DNA of 13,671 nt from the NCBI GenBank assembly GCA_964586775.1, contig CAZPJD010000210.1, positions 1 to 13,671 on the forward strand, given 5' to 3'. Source of the stretch: JADLEX01 sp964586775 (GTDB taxonomy: Bacteria; Lernaellota; Lernaellaia; JACKCT01). Both the position numbers and the translations under genes were made by a program. Under the pieces are notes generated by a model. The model worked only from the letters and a program-made list of their open reading frames with translations, was not told the DNA's origin and ran no database searches. This document shows positions 8,201 through 13,650 of the stretch, one piece after another; the first letter of the stretch is position 1, and each line of letters opens with the position of its first letter.

Positions 8201-9337
8201 CGTGTGGTGGGCCTTTCGACGAACGAGTCGAACATGCCCTTCGTGCTGCGCGTCGCGAGGCGGATCAAGGACCGGCTCCCCGGCGCGCTGATCGTGCTTG
8301 GCGGGCCCGGCATCGTCTGGCCGGTCGATCGCGACAAGTGGACGAACGAGGCATTCGACGCCTACCTGATCGGCGAGGGCGAGGAGCACTTCCCCGCGCT
8401 GATCGAGGCGTTGAAGGCCGGCACCGATCCGCGCGAGGTCGCCGGCGTCGAGTGGCGCGGAGACGAGCGACGCGTCATGCCCAGCGCGGATTTGATCGTG
8501 CGCGATCTCGATGCGCTGCCCGCGCCGCTCTTCGACGATTTCCCGCTGAATCTCTACCGCACGCCGAAGATCCCGCTGACGATCGGGCGCGGCTGCCCCA
8601 ATCGATGCACGTTCTGCAACGACCCCAAGATCACGCCGAAGTACCGGTATTGGTCGGCCGAAAAGGTGGTCGATCAGATCGCACTTTATCAGGAGCGATA
8701 CGGCGCGCACGAGTTCCAGTTCAACGATCTCATCCTCAACGCGCACATCAAGAACGTCCGCCGCTTCGCCGAACTCGTGATCGAACGCGGCCTGCGTATC
8801 GCGTACTCCAGTCAGGCGATCGCGAAGAAGAATCTCGACGCCCCGACGCTCGATCTGCTCGCGCGGTCGGGCTGCACGAGCCTGGTTTTCGGCATCGAGA
8901 GCTTTTCCGACACCGTGCTGGCCGCGATGAAAAAAGGCTACACGGCCGAGGAGGCGCGCGGTGTGTTGGAGCGCTGCAAGGCCGCGGGAATTCAGGTCAT
9001 CGTCAACCTGATCGTCGGCTTCCCCGGCGAGACCGATTTGGAACTCGAAGAGACGATGGAGTTCCTGCGCCGCCACCGCGATCTCATCGACGGGATCTCG
9101 GCGCTGTCCACCTGCATCGTCACCGCGCAGTCCGATCTGGAGCGACACCCGGAAAAGTACGGCATCGTCCTGCCCAAGCCCGAGCACTGGTGCCAGTGGT
9201 ACACGGCGGACGGCAAGAACACTTACGAGATCCGCGCCGAACGCCTCGCGCGTCTGACCGCATTGACCGAGGAACTCGGTCTCTCGCGCAACATGACGAA
9301 CCGCTACCTCGAGGTTGTCGAGGCGGCGGGGGCGTGA
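2234..9337 (+). CDS. Giant penta-radical-SAM protein: SPASM-like unit plus four B12-fold/radical SAM modules
   Basis: A single open frame of 2367 codons (roughly 260 kDa) holds five complete radical SAM domains. Their CxxxCxxC cysteine triads are C25/29/32, C591/595/598, C1101/1105/1108, C1615/1619/1622 and C2121/2125/2128. Domain 1 (about 14-300) is a SPASM/twitch-type radical SAM unit with later cysteines C226, C246, C247, C293 and C296. Domains 2-5 each pair a B12-binding fold with a radical SAM domain and begin near residues 367, 880, 1397 and 1900. Low-complexity or charged helical linkers separate them, and no stop interrupts any junction. Every module keeps a D-x-N loop, a GEG(E/D) element and a GFP(G/R)E segment, so none looks decayed. 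The first in-frame start after the stop at 2201 is ATG 2234, overlapping the previous gene by 20 nt; this suggests translational coupling, although only a weak CAGG precedes it. Usual family members are about 450-600 residues with one such unit. Likely role: sequential radical modification of a shared substrate (inference). Substrate unknown. Confidence 0.9.
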   Translation: MFRNARDAITLAYPEHVMIQTTSRCNSACVICPWPDTAKAQSQGDMDEALFASIVDELRTYPNLTRVMMYLMNEPLLDKQLPARIDRMRRALPNAEIYLLTNGILLDREMGDRIIDSGLSWIGLSIHAIDVETYKNITGRGDFAKIRDRLEAFVDRAMAARGGEFVQVNITKVRPLIGDDEFDRAATHWRDLGVRRVDVDQGYISRAGNVDVWGHVQVDVRRTSGCGTLWAYKMAHILFNGDVLPCCMDWRRSKVLGNVREAGSLLDVWRGNGRLAFLDDLGSGEELPDGFLCSHCEDVIPAEGVHVDTRAPVAIPTEQVVSRVKFVSSVVETHSGATSPGATSPSASTIATRNGPARPSASKPAKLHTLLFNPPPWLVHAPPLGIASIAGYLKARGRRVTVMDANVRVYHDAHTADRKLWQWEHGEIWSDAASAERLFGESLRRLAREAADAEVDVVGVSLVSRKEVPTAIFVRELRRLRPGVRVFVGGPNTSHPDLRAHIRTILGDLFDGFLYGEGEAAFENLLERLESGASLDGLAGLVITDKATGDEKVSEAAELPNLDALTVPDFDGFDLSLYESPALVVEWNRGCVGKCTFCNINDLWKSFRYKSADRVVHELATLREKYGVTDFSVVDPMVNGDVPTLTAICDGIIARGLDVRWSAGISPNREVGPELFRKMRQAGCYRLEFGVESGSDEILRRMGKDYRSPLAARMLKDAHDAGIMVVLYLIVGFPRETEREFDETLAFLERNAANIDLIRSVNGLVIIHGTPIERKPGSFGIAEPNRHEPGWTTHWSSDENTPEVRAARVRTVVKRLRELGIAVEFQNTEEVMPHEMRFAEKADRLTRRLAAIAQDWGDLTDRMNRKIGENGAPVRGREQLALVLCPVWGVDSPPLGLATVAGYMRARGYDVATIDFNIELFARAPETLKPFFEENSFRHWTDEESCARLVRAFDHDIENLVARLIDMNRRVIGFTVYSANRLFTIEVMRRIKERDPGKVLVVGGRGVQTSNERLLFPPGVADYFVVGEGEEALVEIMNAVFEGRDAGAIAGVDRFEGTTLAGATPRPRMADLTTVPPPAYDLLPLDWYRNDEIPVQFSRGCVAHCTFCNDNNKNTGFRTRPGEHMAREVAHLARTLGRKRFRFNDLLINGDLKVLEQMCDTLIEENLDIRWIALAQPRGDMTDELVQKIARAGCYTLNLGVEHASDRVLKRMGKGFRVVDMERALGQIRAAGINTMINFIVGFPGEEEDDVDAAIDFVRRNRANICGVTSVNSFILLEDSPIEKNAAKMGITWPDFATRDVKWVLGTNTPEVRERRLSRFLGFLESERIPICVTNSQERAADVSVLPPAQPPSEPEPAQASLVSVHTSGCGDHDDGFDPAKGEPRFEIVPHAATDVLLIKCPVWGVDVAPLAIAYLAQCCREAGYTVQALDLNVKIHNRCHDRGLWQMDRYKEWADPAHFPLTYASLWELTEHYLKQIAAHPAKVIGFSTCTSNWMFTIETTKRLKALAPDKVLVLGGPGVTNSFEAEQLVPEQADFVFFGEGDIGFPTLVEAVKAGREPEGIKGLIRVGSGFTYATVDKAIVERGITIPNPTMEELNLWEYSGTAVPLLGSRGCVRRCTFCNDHHIYQKYRHRPAKEIFEDMEWHVRNRGAVHFTFLDLLMNGHMKVLEEFCDLIIAAGYQVAWGGQAIIRKEMTPEILQKMAKAGCKSIVYGMESFNDKVLRLMRKYYTQDLAKRVLTDTIAAGIEPIINIICGFPGEGIEEFEDTYNFIRDHREIIGQVASVSPCLINLGSELFERWEEFGVVFPENDGSVKWYTRDGTNTYEERLRRMMLVTELLAGRDMNIHTVNIYDKGDRDVRLARDAAAREAAKSGKATEAAPVDSSAKAPQERRRPERVDAVLALMPPWGVNFPPLGLASLATATRERGHSVLARDLNIEAWASCGEYLQTWWEPENLKYWSPGGRLNEITAFLIPLVTHFVNEVVAAKPRVVGLSTNESNMPFVLRVARRIKDRLPGALIVLGGPGIVWPVDRDKWTNEAFDAYLIGEGEEHFPALIEALKAGTDPREVAGVEWRGDERRVMPSADLIVRDLDALPAPLFDDFPLNLYRTPKIPLTIGRGCPNRCTFCNDPKITPKYRYWSAEKVVDQIALYQERYGAHEFQFNDLILNAHIKNVRRFAELVIERGLRIAYSSQAIAKKNLDAPTLDLLARSGCTSLVFGIESFSDTVLAAMKKGYTAEEARGVLERCKAAGIQVIVNLIVGFPGETDLELEETMEFLRRHRDLIDGISALSTCIVTAQSDLERHPEKYGIVLPKPEHWCQWYTADGKNTYEIRAERLARLTALTEELGLSRNMTNRYLEVVEAAGA
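2273..3135 (+). other. Domain: SPASM/twitch-type radical SAM unit (megaprotein residues ~14-300)
   Basis: The cluster motif is SRCNSACVICPW with C25, C29 and C32. It is followed by MYLMNEPLLD (the usual GGE-type SAM-binding position), LLTNGILLD and LSIHAIDVETYK, all typical of the AdoMet radical core. The C-terminal part contains SGCGTLW (C226), FNGDVLPCCMDW (C246, C247) and LCSHC (C293, C296), resembling an auxiliary [4Fe-4S]-binding SPASM or twitch region. There is no B12-binding fold, so this unit is mechanistically distinct from the four that follow. Confidence 0.87.
3239..3268 (+). repeat. Short tandem repeat in the first inter-domain linker (GATSP x2)
   Basis: Two adjacent 15-nt units encode GATSP-GATSP, followed by a degenerate SAST. 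They sit in the Ala/Ser/Pro-rich linker that joins the SPASM-like unit to the first B12-fold module. The composition is that of a flexible linker, which supports a genuine fusion rather than a mis-called junction. Confidence 0.7.
3332..4730 (+). other. Domain: B12-fold/radical SAM module B (megaprotein residues ~367-833)
   Basis: The module starts LHTLLFNPPPWLVHAPPLG and has the D404-A-N406 loop, GEGE, WNRGCVGKCTFC (C591, C595, C598), VVDPMVNG, WSAGISPN and LIVGFPRE. These are nearly the same motif variants as in the standalone gene at 682-2253, making this its closest paralogue in the window. A charged helical linker (about 833-879) follows. Confidence 0.88.
4871..6238 (+). other. Domain: B12-fold/radical SAM module C (megaprotein residues ~880-1335)
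   Basis: The module opens with LALVLCPVWGVDSPPLG and carries D915-F-N917, GEGEEA, RGCVAHCTFCND (C1101, C1105, C1108), FNDLLINGD and FIVGFPGEE. It shares the P-x-W-G-V start and CTFCND form with modules D and E. However, its C-terminal end (VLGTNTPEVRERR) resembles module B, so it looks intermediate. A Pro/Glu/Ala-rich linker containing SGCGDHDDGFD (C1370, H1373) follows. Confidence 0.88.
6422..7798 (+). other. Domain: B12-fold/radical SAM module D (megaprotein residues ~1397-1855)
   Basis: The module opens with LLIKCPVWGVDVAPLA and carries D1431-L-N1433, GEGD, RGCVRRCTFCNDHH (C1615, C1619, C1622), FLDLLMNGH and IICGFPGEG. The end, VKWYTRDGTNTYEERL, is closely matched in module E. An Ala/Lys-rich charged linker (about 1856-1899) leads to the last module. 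Confidence 0.88.
7931..9334 (+). other. Domain: B12-fold/radical SAM module E (megaprotein residues ~1900-2367)
   Basis: The module opens with AVLALMPPWGVNFPPLG and carries D1935-L-N1937, GEGEEH, GRGCPNRCTFCND (C2121, C2125, C2128), FNDLILNAH and LIVGFPGET. The end, CQWYTADGKNTYEIR, pairs it with module D. It differs from the others in a CPNRC rather than CV(x)xC cluster motif and in NAH where the others have NG. Confidence 0.88.
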
Positions 9338-9393
9338 TTCCCGCAGCCGTCGCGGCTCAAGTTCCTCCGCCCATCCGCCGATGAAACGGTCGG

Positions 9394-10032
9394 ATGCAAC
9401 ACCTCCGACGCACCCGTCTATACCTCGTTCGGCACGGCGCGACGCCGTACAACGCGGCGCACAGGATCGCCGGTTCGACCGACGTGGAGCTGGGCGACGA
9501 GGGCCGCGCCGATCTCGCACGACTTCGAGATGCGCTCGCGGATGTCACGCTCGACGCTGTTGTCGCCAGCCCGCAGAGGCGTGCGGCGGAGACGGCCCGG
9601 ATCATCGCGGGCGGTCGCGGCCTGCCGGTCGTGTGGTCGCCGGACCTGCGCGAGCGCGACTTCGGGCGATGGGAAGGGCGCACCTTTCAGGACATCATCG
9701 ACGAGCAGCCCGACGGCGGCGCGTCGATCATGCGCGGTCCCTTTGTGGCAAAATTCGACGTGGCCGAGGCGGACGACGTGTTCGTGCCACGGGTGCGTCG
9801 CGCGGTGTTCGACGGCGTGATCGAGCGCTTTCGGCACCGCGACGTGCTCGTCGTCAGTCACGCGGGCGTGCTGATGATGGCCGTGGCGATCCTGCTCGGC
9901 CTCGATCCCGCCACCGACTTCGCCACGTTTCGCATCGACAACGCCGCCGTGACGCGGATCGATTGGTACGACGGCGTGCCGCACGTGGGATACCTGAACC
10001 GGCTTGTGAGCGCGTCGGGCGGCGTGCTATGA
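9394..10032 (+). CDS. Histidine phosphatase family protein (phosphoglycerate-mutase-like)
   Basis: The 212-residue product has the histidine-phosphatase signature near its start, LYLVRHGAT, with R13 and the phospho-accepting H14. Other expected active-site residues follow: R62 in ASPQRRAAETA, E87 in LRERDFGRWEG and the second histidine H156 in VVSHAGV. Length and order match single-domain members of the branch that includes GpmB and the alpha-ribazole phosphatase CobC. These enzymes hydrolyse phosphomonoesters through a phosphohistidine, normally in the cytoplasm; no signal peptide is seen. It begins 57 nt after the megaprotein stop with a weak ribosome binding site, so it may be co-transcribed. 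A CobC role would fit neighbours with B12-binding folds, but sequence alone cannot separate CobC from other family members. Confidence 0.9.
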   Translation: MQHLRRTRLYLVRHGATPYNAAHRIAGSTDVELGDEGRADLARLRDALADVTLDAVVASPQRRAAETARIIAGGRGLPVVWSPDLRERDFGRWEGRTFQDIIDEQPDGGASIMRGPFVAKFDVAEADDVFVPRVRRAVFDGVIERFRHRDVLVVSHAGVLMMAVAILLGLDPATDFATFRIDNAAVTRIDWYDGVPHVGYLNRLVSASGGVL

Positions 10033-10094
10033 CATGACCTTGCCTGCGGGCCGGGATTCTTCCCCGTGCGCGCGGCGATGAACGCGAGTGGAGA

Positions 10095-11042
10095 ATGGAT
10101 CGAACGGTCATTGACAGCATCCGCAAGTACGCGGTGAAACTGCGCAAGGACCCGGGCCAGAAGGTGCACGCGCCGCTGGCCGAGGGGTATCGTCGCGTCG
10201 GTCTCACGAACGATGCGATGGACACCGCGTCGCGCGGGCTTGAGCTCTTCCCCAGCTACCTGCTGTGCCGCGAGGTGCTGGGTCGCCTACTCATGCGCAT
10301 GGGTCGTCTCGCCGACGCGCGCGAGCAGCTCGAAAAAGTCCACGCGATCGTCAAGGACAACACCGAGCTCAACCGCGTGCTCGGCAAGCTCTACCTGCAA
10401 CTCGAGGACGAGGAGCACGCGAAGCCCCTGCTCGAATCGGTGCTGGCGAAAGACCCCTTCGACTTCGAGATCCGCAACCTGCTCACGTCGGAACACAAGC
10501 GACGTCTCGCCGACGAGGCCGCGCAGGTCTACGAAAAGGCCGTTCAAGAGGGCGATCAGGACACGATCGATTTATTCAACGCCAAGCCGAAGACGCGGCG
10601 CACGATCGACATCGACCAGATCCTCGCCGAGGACGTGGGGCCGGTCGCGCCGGTGGAAAAGCGCGTGCGCGCGACCGATCACATGCTCGATGGGCTGGAG
10701 AACGTGGAGAATTCGATCGAGGCCGAGGCCGACAAGATCATGGCCACGCTCGACGAGCACGACTCCCGCGAAGGCGACGACATTTACACGGCTTTTCGGC
10801 GGGAGCATCGCGACGCGTACGAGGGCAAGGAAAAGGACCTTCATGCCGCGGCCGTCGCCGCGCAGATCCACATGGAGGTCTCGCTGATCGAGGAGGCGCT
10901 GCACCTCGTGCGCAAACTGCGCAAAGACGAGCACGCGGACGTGGAACTCGGTGAGCTCGAAGGCCGTCTCGACGAGGCGCTCCAGATCAAGGAAACCGAA
11001 CTCGACCGCGTCGAGTCCGTTGACTGGGAACTCCCGGACTGA
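10095..11042 (+). CDS. Tetratricopeptide-repeat protein with charged helical C-terminus
   Basis: The 315-residue product shows about three consecutive 34-residue TPR-like helix pairs at roughly 20-53, 54-87 and 88-121. Recognisable features are LAEGYRRVGLTNDAM, VLGRLLMRMGRLADAREQL and LGKLYLQLEDEEHAKPLLE, each ending in a P/D-containing turn. The middle (about 165-230) is Asp/Glu-rich and probably less ordered. The C-terminal 80 residues are strongly helical and charged (SLIEEALHLVRKLRKDE, LDEALQIKETELDRVE), so a coiled coil is plausible. There is no signal peptide or membrane segment, so a cytoplasmic scaffold or adaptor is the safest reading. The ATG at 10095 has GGAG only 1 nt upstream, unusually close, but no other in-frame start is nearby. 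It lies 62 nt after the phosphatase gene. Specific function is not recognised. Confidence 0.85.
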   Translation: MDRTVIDSIRKYAVKLRKDPGQKVHAPLAEGYRRVGLTNDAMDTASRGLELFPSYLLCREVLGRLLMRMGRLADAREQLEKVHAIVKDNTELNRVLGKLYLQLEDEEHAKPLLESVLAKDPFDFEIRNLLTSEHKRRLADEAAQVYEKAVQEGDQDTIDLFNAKPKTRRTIDIDQILAEDVGPVAPVEKRVRATDHMLDGLENVENSIEAEADKIMATLDEHDSREGDDIYTAFRREHRDAYEGKEKDLHAAAVAAQIHMEVSLIEEALHLVRKLRKDEHADVELGELEGRLDEALQIKETELDRVESVDWELPD

Positions 11043-11120
11043 AGCGCGACCCCATCGGCTCCGCTTTCCAACCACGCTCCAACGAACGAGGACGCCGGTC
11101 GGCGCTTGCCCGAAATATTT

Positions 11121-11157
11121 TTGTTTTCCTCCAGGTAAATTCATGGTAACATACAAT
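11121..11157 (+). promoter_or_regulatory. Possible promoter for the lipoprotein gene
   Basis: This is an AT-rich patch in an otherwise GC-rich gap. It holds TTGTTT (11121-11126) and an extended -10-like TGG-TAACAT (11144-11152), with an overlapping alternative -10, TACAAT (11152-11157). The TTGTTT spacing to TAACAT is 20 nt, longer than the ideal 17, so this would rely on the extended -10. The position, about 65-70 nt before the GTG at 11221, is suitable. Assigned by eye only. Confidence 0.3.
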
Positions 11158-11208
11158 TCAAGGATTTCGCTGACGGTTATCATCGCCGGTTGGTGAACCT
11201 GCTTCGAC

Positions 11209-11213
11209 GGAGG
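11209..11213 (+). promoter_or_regulatory. Strong ribosome binding site (GGAGG) for the GTG start at 11221
   Basis: A perfect GGAGG is placed 7 nt before the GTG at 11221. It is the best Shine-Dalgarno sequence in the window and fixes the start, which also gives a good signal peptide. Confidence 0.8.
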
Positions 11214-11220
11214 TGGAGAG

Positions 11221-13650
11221 GTGTTCGGATCTCCCCGAATCGCGGTATGGCGAACGGCGTTGATCGGTTTCGCTCTCATGGCGGCGATGTGCGCCTGCGC
11301 CGAGGAACCCGGCGAAGCCACCGACGAGGATGAGAACGATGCGGCGGATGACGACGCAAACGTGGCCGATGACGATGCTTTGGATGACGACGGGGACGAC
11401 GACGGGGACGACACATCGGAAGATGACGACGATAACGTCGGCGACGACGATCAAACGGACGACGATTCGGGCGACGATGACGTTCAGGGCTCCTTCGCGC
11501 GCGCCGCGACGGTCGCCGTCGATCTGGACGAAGCGCCGGACTACGGGCCGACTCCCATTGATACGTACAATGGGGCTTCGGTAAGCAGGATTTTGGATCC
11601 TCAGCCGCGCGTAACGGACAACGCGCTGGCCATCGACGACGAAGGCACCGTCTACATCGCCGTGACGACTTTCGGCGAGGCCCGGATTTATCGCCGGAAC
11701 CAAACAGGATGGCAACGAGAGACGATCGGGGATAAAGCGCTTCTTTCCTATGTCGAAATGGATGAAGACGAAAAACCAATGGTGATCTACTCTGGAGAAG
11801 ACAATTACGAGAGCGACGACCTTCGATACTCCGTTGGGTTTCCGCCGTCCGTGCCACAAACTTTATTTAGCCCCGGGCCATTCGACGGATTCCTTCCTCA
11901 GGCAAGAGCAGATCGCGCGGGCGTTGTGCATGTGGCTTTCGGTGAAACCATGCGATTTTGGCAAAGGCAACTAAAAATATATTATGCAAAAAGCGTCGGA
12001 AATGCACTTCAAATCGAGGCGGTATACACAATGCAATTTCCGGAACCGTGGGGACTTTTGGCAGCGCAAGCTGGGCCTTGGTTGGCGATCGATGCCGATG
12101 ATCGTGTCGTAATTGGTTCTTGTATCACAACTTGGGATGAATACTCATCTTATGGTTACTATTGCGGTCTTTGGCATCCCGATGATGGCTCGACGGAAAC
12201 ATTCGGTCCATTTGCTGATCCCTTTCCGGGGCCTTTGGTATTTGAGGAAAACGACGAATTGATTTCCGTCCCGATCATCACCGATTATGACCAAGCGTTC
12301 AATTATCGACGTCGCTCCGGCAATCAGTGGATACTCGACTCTTGTTGGCCGGGAACCGTCTGTCCCGACCAGGAGCCGGGCCATGGAAGCATCGTTGCCG
12401 ACACGGAGGCAAACGATCGCGTCGGGGTCGTCACGACGATCGACACGGATATCCTGTGGTATCTCTCGGTTGGGGCCGCGGGTAATCGATCTTGGCGTTT
12501 GCAGGGACCGCGGGTCGGATTTTGGGCGGCCTTGGAGCACGACAGCGAGGGGCGGCCCCATGTCGCATTCACAACGGGCGGTCGCCTTCGGCACGGCGTA
12601 CTGGATGAAGCCGCTGACGCTTGGTCGTTCGAGACCGTGGATCAAGGAACCAATATCCAATTTGCCGATGGCGGATTCAACGTCGACGGTGAACTTGATA
12701 TTTGCATCGAATCCAATGATGAAGAAGTTATCTATCTCAGTACGGAAAATGGTGATGTCGCCCAAGAACTTGTCCACTCGAGATTTCACGATGTCGAGCC
12801 GGTTCAGACGGACGGATGCGCCGCAGCCCGCGAAGCGAACGGAATTCCGTGGGTGTTCTTCACTTATCAAAATGCTGACTGGTATCATCTCATGGCCGGT
12901 TCAAGAGACGCGGGTTCATGGAGTGCGGTCACGTTGGCGCAGGACGATTACGCGCATCCGCCCAAGCCCATCGCAATAACAGGTCGGACTGGAACTGTTC
13001 ATGCGGTCTGGACGCCTAACGAAAACCCCGGTATCTACTACGTGCGTTCAAATGGTGATGGGACTTTGGCAACGGAATTGGTCGATTACAGTAGCGAATA
13101 TCGAGCTCATACTATACATGAAAGCGACGACGGAAATATATACATTGCTGTACGTGGACTCGATTTGTCTCAAGAGAGGTTTTTGCTTCGACGCGATGGT
13201 GCTGGAAATTGGGCAACGATTTTTACGCCGGAGTCCTTGCAGGTGTCGTCGATATTCGTAGATGATGGAGGTTTGATTCACTTACTTGCCGATGGTTCCG
13301 GACGTGATGATTGCCAATGGTTGACTGGCAACGGTGATGGAATCTGGAATGCCGTTGTATTGGAGGAAGACGACTGCATCGGCAAATTGTGGAAAGATGA
13401 CGGGGGAGTCGTCCGAGCGGTCTATGTCCGACGAAACTGGAATAGTTCGTCATCTCCCGGCGTCCTCGTGGAGGGGTATTTGGACGGAAGCGCCTGGGTC
13501 TCTCGAGAAGTGTCCGGCTACGGTGTGGATGCGAAACTGCTGGATGCGCGAATGGCCGACGAGGATACGATCGACGCCGTGTTTTTCATGGCGCGACAAG
13601 TCAACAATACCGACCCCACCCTGTACCGGGCGACCCTTCCGCTGGAGTGA
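11221..13650 (+). CDS. Putative lipoprotein with Asp-rich linker and beta-propeller-like repeats
   Basis: The 809-residue product starts at GTG with a basic N-terminus and a hydrophobic segment (TALIGFALMAAM), then MCAC. C26 (preceded by Ala) is the likeliest lipidated cysteine, though the lipobox is atypical and C24 is an alternative. Residues 35-87 are a tract with 30 Asp out of 53. The rest has about eleven recurring units of the form D-x-x-G-x-x-h-x-A-(V/F), for example IDDEGTVYIAV, ADRAGVVHVAF, HDSEGRPHVAF, ESDDGNIYIAV and VDDGGLIHLL. They usually alternate with aromatic or W-containing strands, which suggests one or two beta-propellers of BNR or sialidase-repeat style without visible catalytic residues. 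It is probably displayed on the outer membrane or cell surface. The 5' part is GC-rich, but from about 11700 to 13350 the GC falls sharply. It follows a 178-nt gap and is likely its own transcription unit. Exact function unknown. Confidence 0.82.
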   Translation: MFGSPRIAVWRTALIGFALMAAMCACAEEPGEATDEDENDAADDDANVADDDALDDDGDDDGDDTSEDDDDNVGDDDQTDDDSGDDDVQGSFARAATVAVDLDEAPDYGPTPIDTYNGASVSRILDPQPRVTDNALAIDDEGTVYIAVTTFGEARIYRRNQTGWQRETIGDKALLSYVEMDEDEKPMVIYSGEDNYESDDLRYSVGFPPSVPQTLFSPGPFDGFLPQARADRAGVVHVAFGETMRFWQRQLKIYYAKSVGNALQIEAVYTMQFPEPWGLLAAQAGPWLAIDADDRVVIGSCITTWDEYSSYGYYCGLWHPDDGSTETFGPFADPFPGPLVFEENDELISVPIITDYDQAFNYRRRSGNQWILDSCWPGTVCPDQEPGHGSIVADTEANDRVGVVTTIDTDILWYLSVGAAGNRSWRLQGPRVGFWAALEHDSEGRPHVAFTTGGRLRHGVLDEAADAWSFETVDQGTNIQFADGGFNVDGELDICIESNDEEVIYLSTENGDVAQELVHSRFHDVEPVQTDGCAAAREANGIPWVFFTYQNADWYHLMAGSRDAGSWSAVTLAQDDYAHPPKPIAITGRTGTVHAVWTPNENPGIYYVRSNGDGTLATELVDYSSEYRAHTIHESDDGNIYIAVRGLDLSQERFLLRRDGAGNWATIFTPESLQVSSIFVDDGGLIHLLADGSGRDDCQWLTGNGDGIWNAVVLEEDDCIGKLWKDDGGVVRAVYVRRNWNSSSSPGVLVEGYLDGSAWVSREVSGYGVDAKLLDARMADEDTIDAVFFMARQVNNTDPTLYRATLPLE
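11323..11481 (+). repeat. GAY-codon low-complexity tract encoding an Asp-rich linker
   Basis: This tract encodes residues 35-87 of the lipoprotein, mostly runs of two to four Asp separated by Ala, Gly, Asn or Thr. It includes a 12-nt tandem unit GACGACGGGGAC repeated about 2.25 times at 11386-11412 (DDGDDDGDD). Such tracts commonly separate a lipid anchor from a surface domain and may bind divalent cations; the latter is inference. Slippage-prone DNA could make its length variable between strains. Confidence 0.85.

Noticed and set aside
9345..9357. Small inverted repeat AGCCG-TCG-CGGCT just after the megaprotein stop
   Set aside because: A 5-bp stem with no following T tract is expected by chance in DNA of this composition.
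7030..9384. A 784-codon plus-strand open frame in another frame within modules D and E
   Set aside because: The translation is Arg/Ala/His-rich low complexity and overlaps the conserved cluster motifs in the true frame. It is an artefact of composition.
3275..9520. A 2081-codon open frame on the minus strand, antisense to the megaprotein
   Set aside because: Its translation is rich in Arg, His, Asp and Val without recognisable motifs. It mirrors the high third-position G/C of the plus-strand gene, which shows conserved radical SAM motifs throughout.
11093..11126. Possible intrinsic terminator after the TPR gene (CGCC-GGTC-GGCG hairpin and T-rich stretch)
   Set aside because: The stem is only 4-5 bp and the T-rich run begins more than 10 nt after it, so it does not meet the normal form of a terminator.
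11143..11196. A 17-codon mini-frame (ATG 11143 to TGA 11196) ahead of the lipoprotein gene, considered as a leader peptide
   Set aside because: No ribosome binding site at good spacing, no attenuator-like codon run or paired hairpins, and it overlaps the probable promoter.
11386..11412. GAC-rich tandem units considered as a CRISPR or regulatory iteron
   Set aside because: The units are in frame, encode Asp/Gly within a protein linker, and have no spacers or dyad symmetry.
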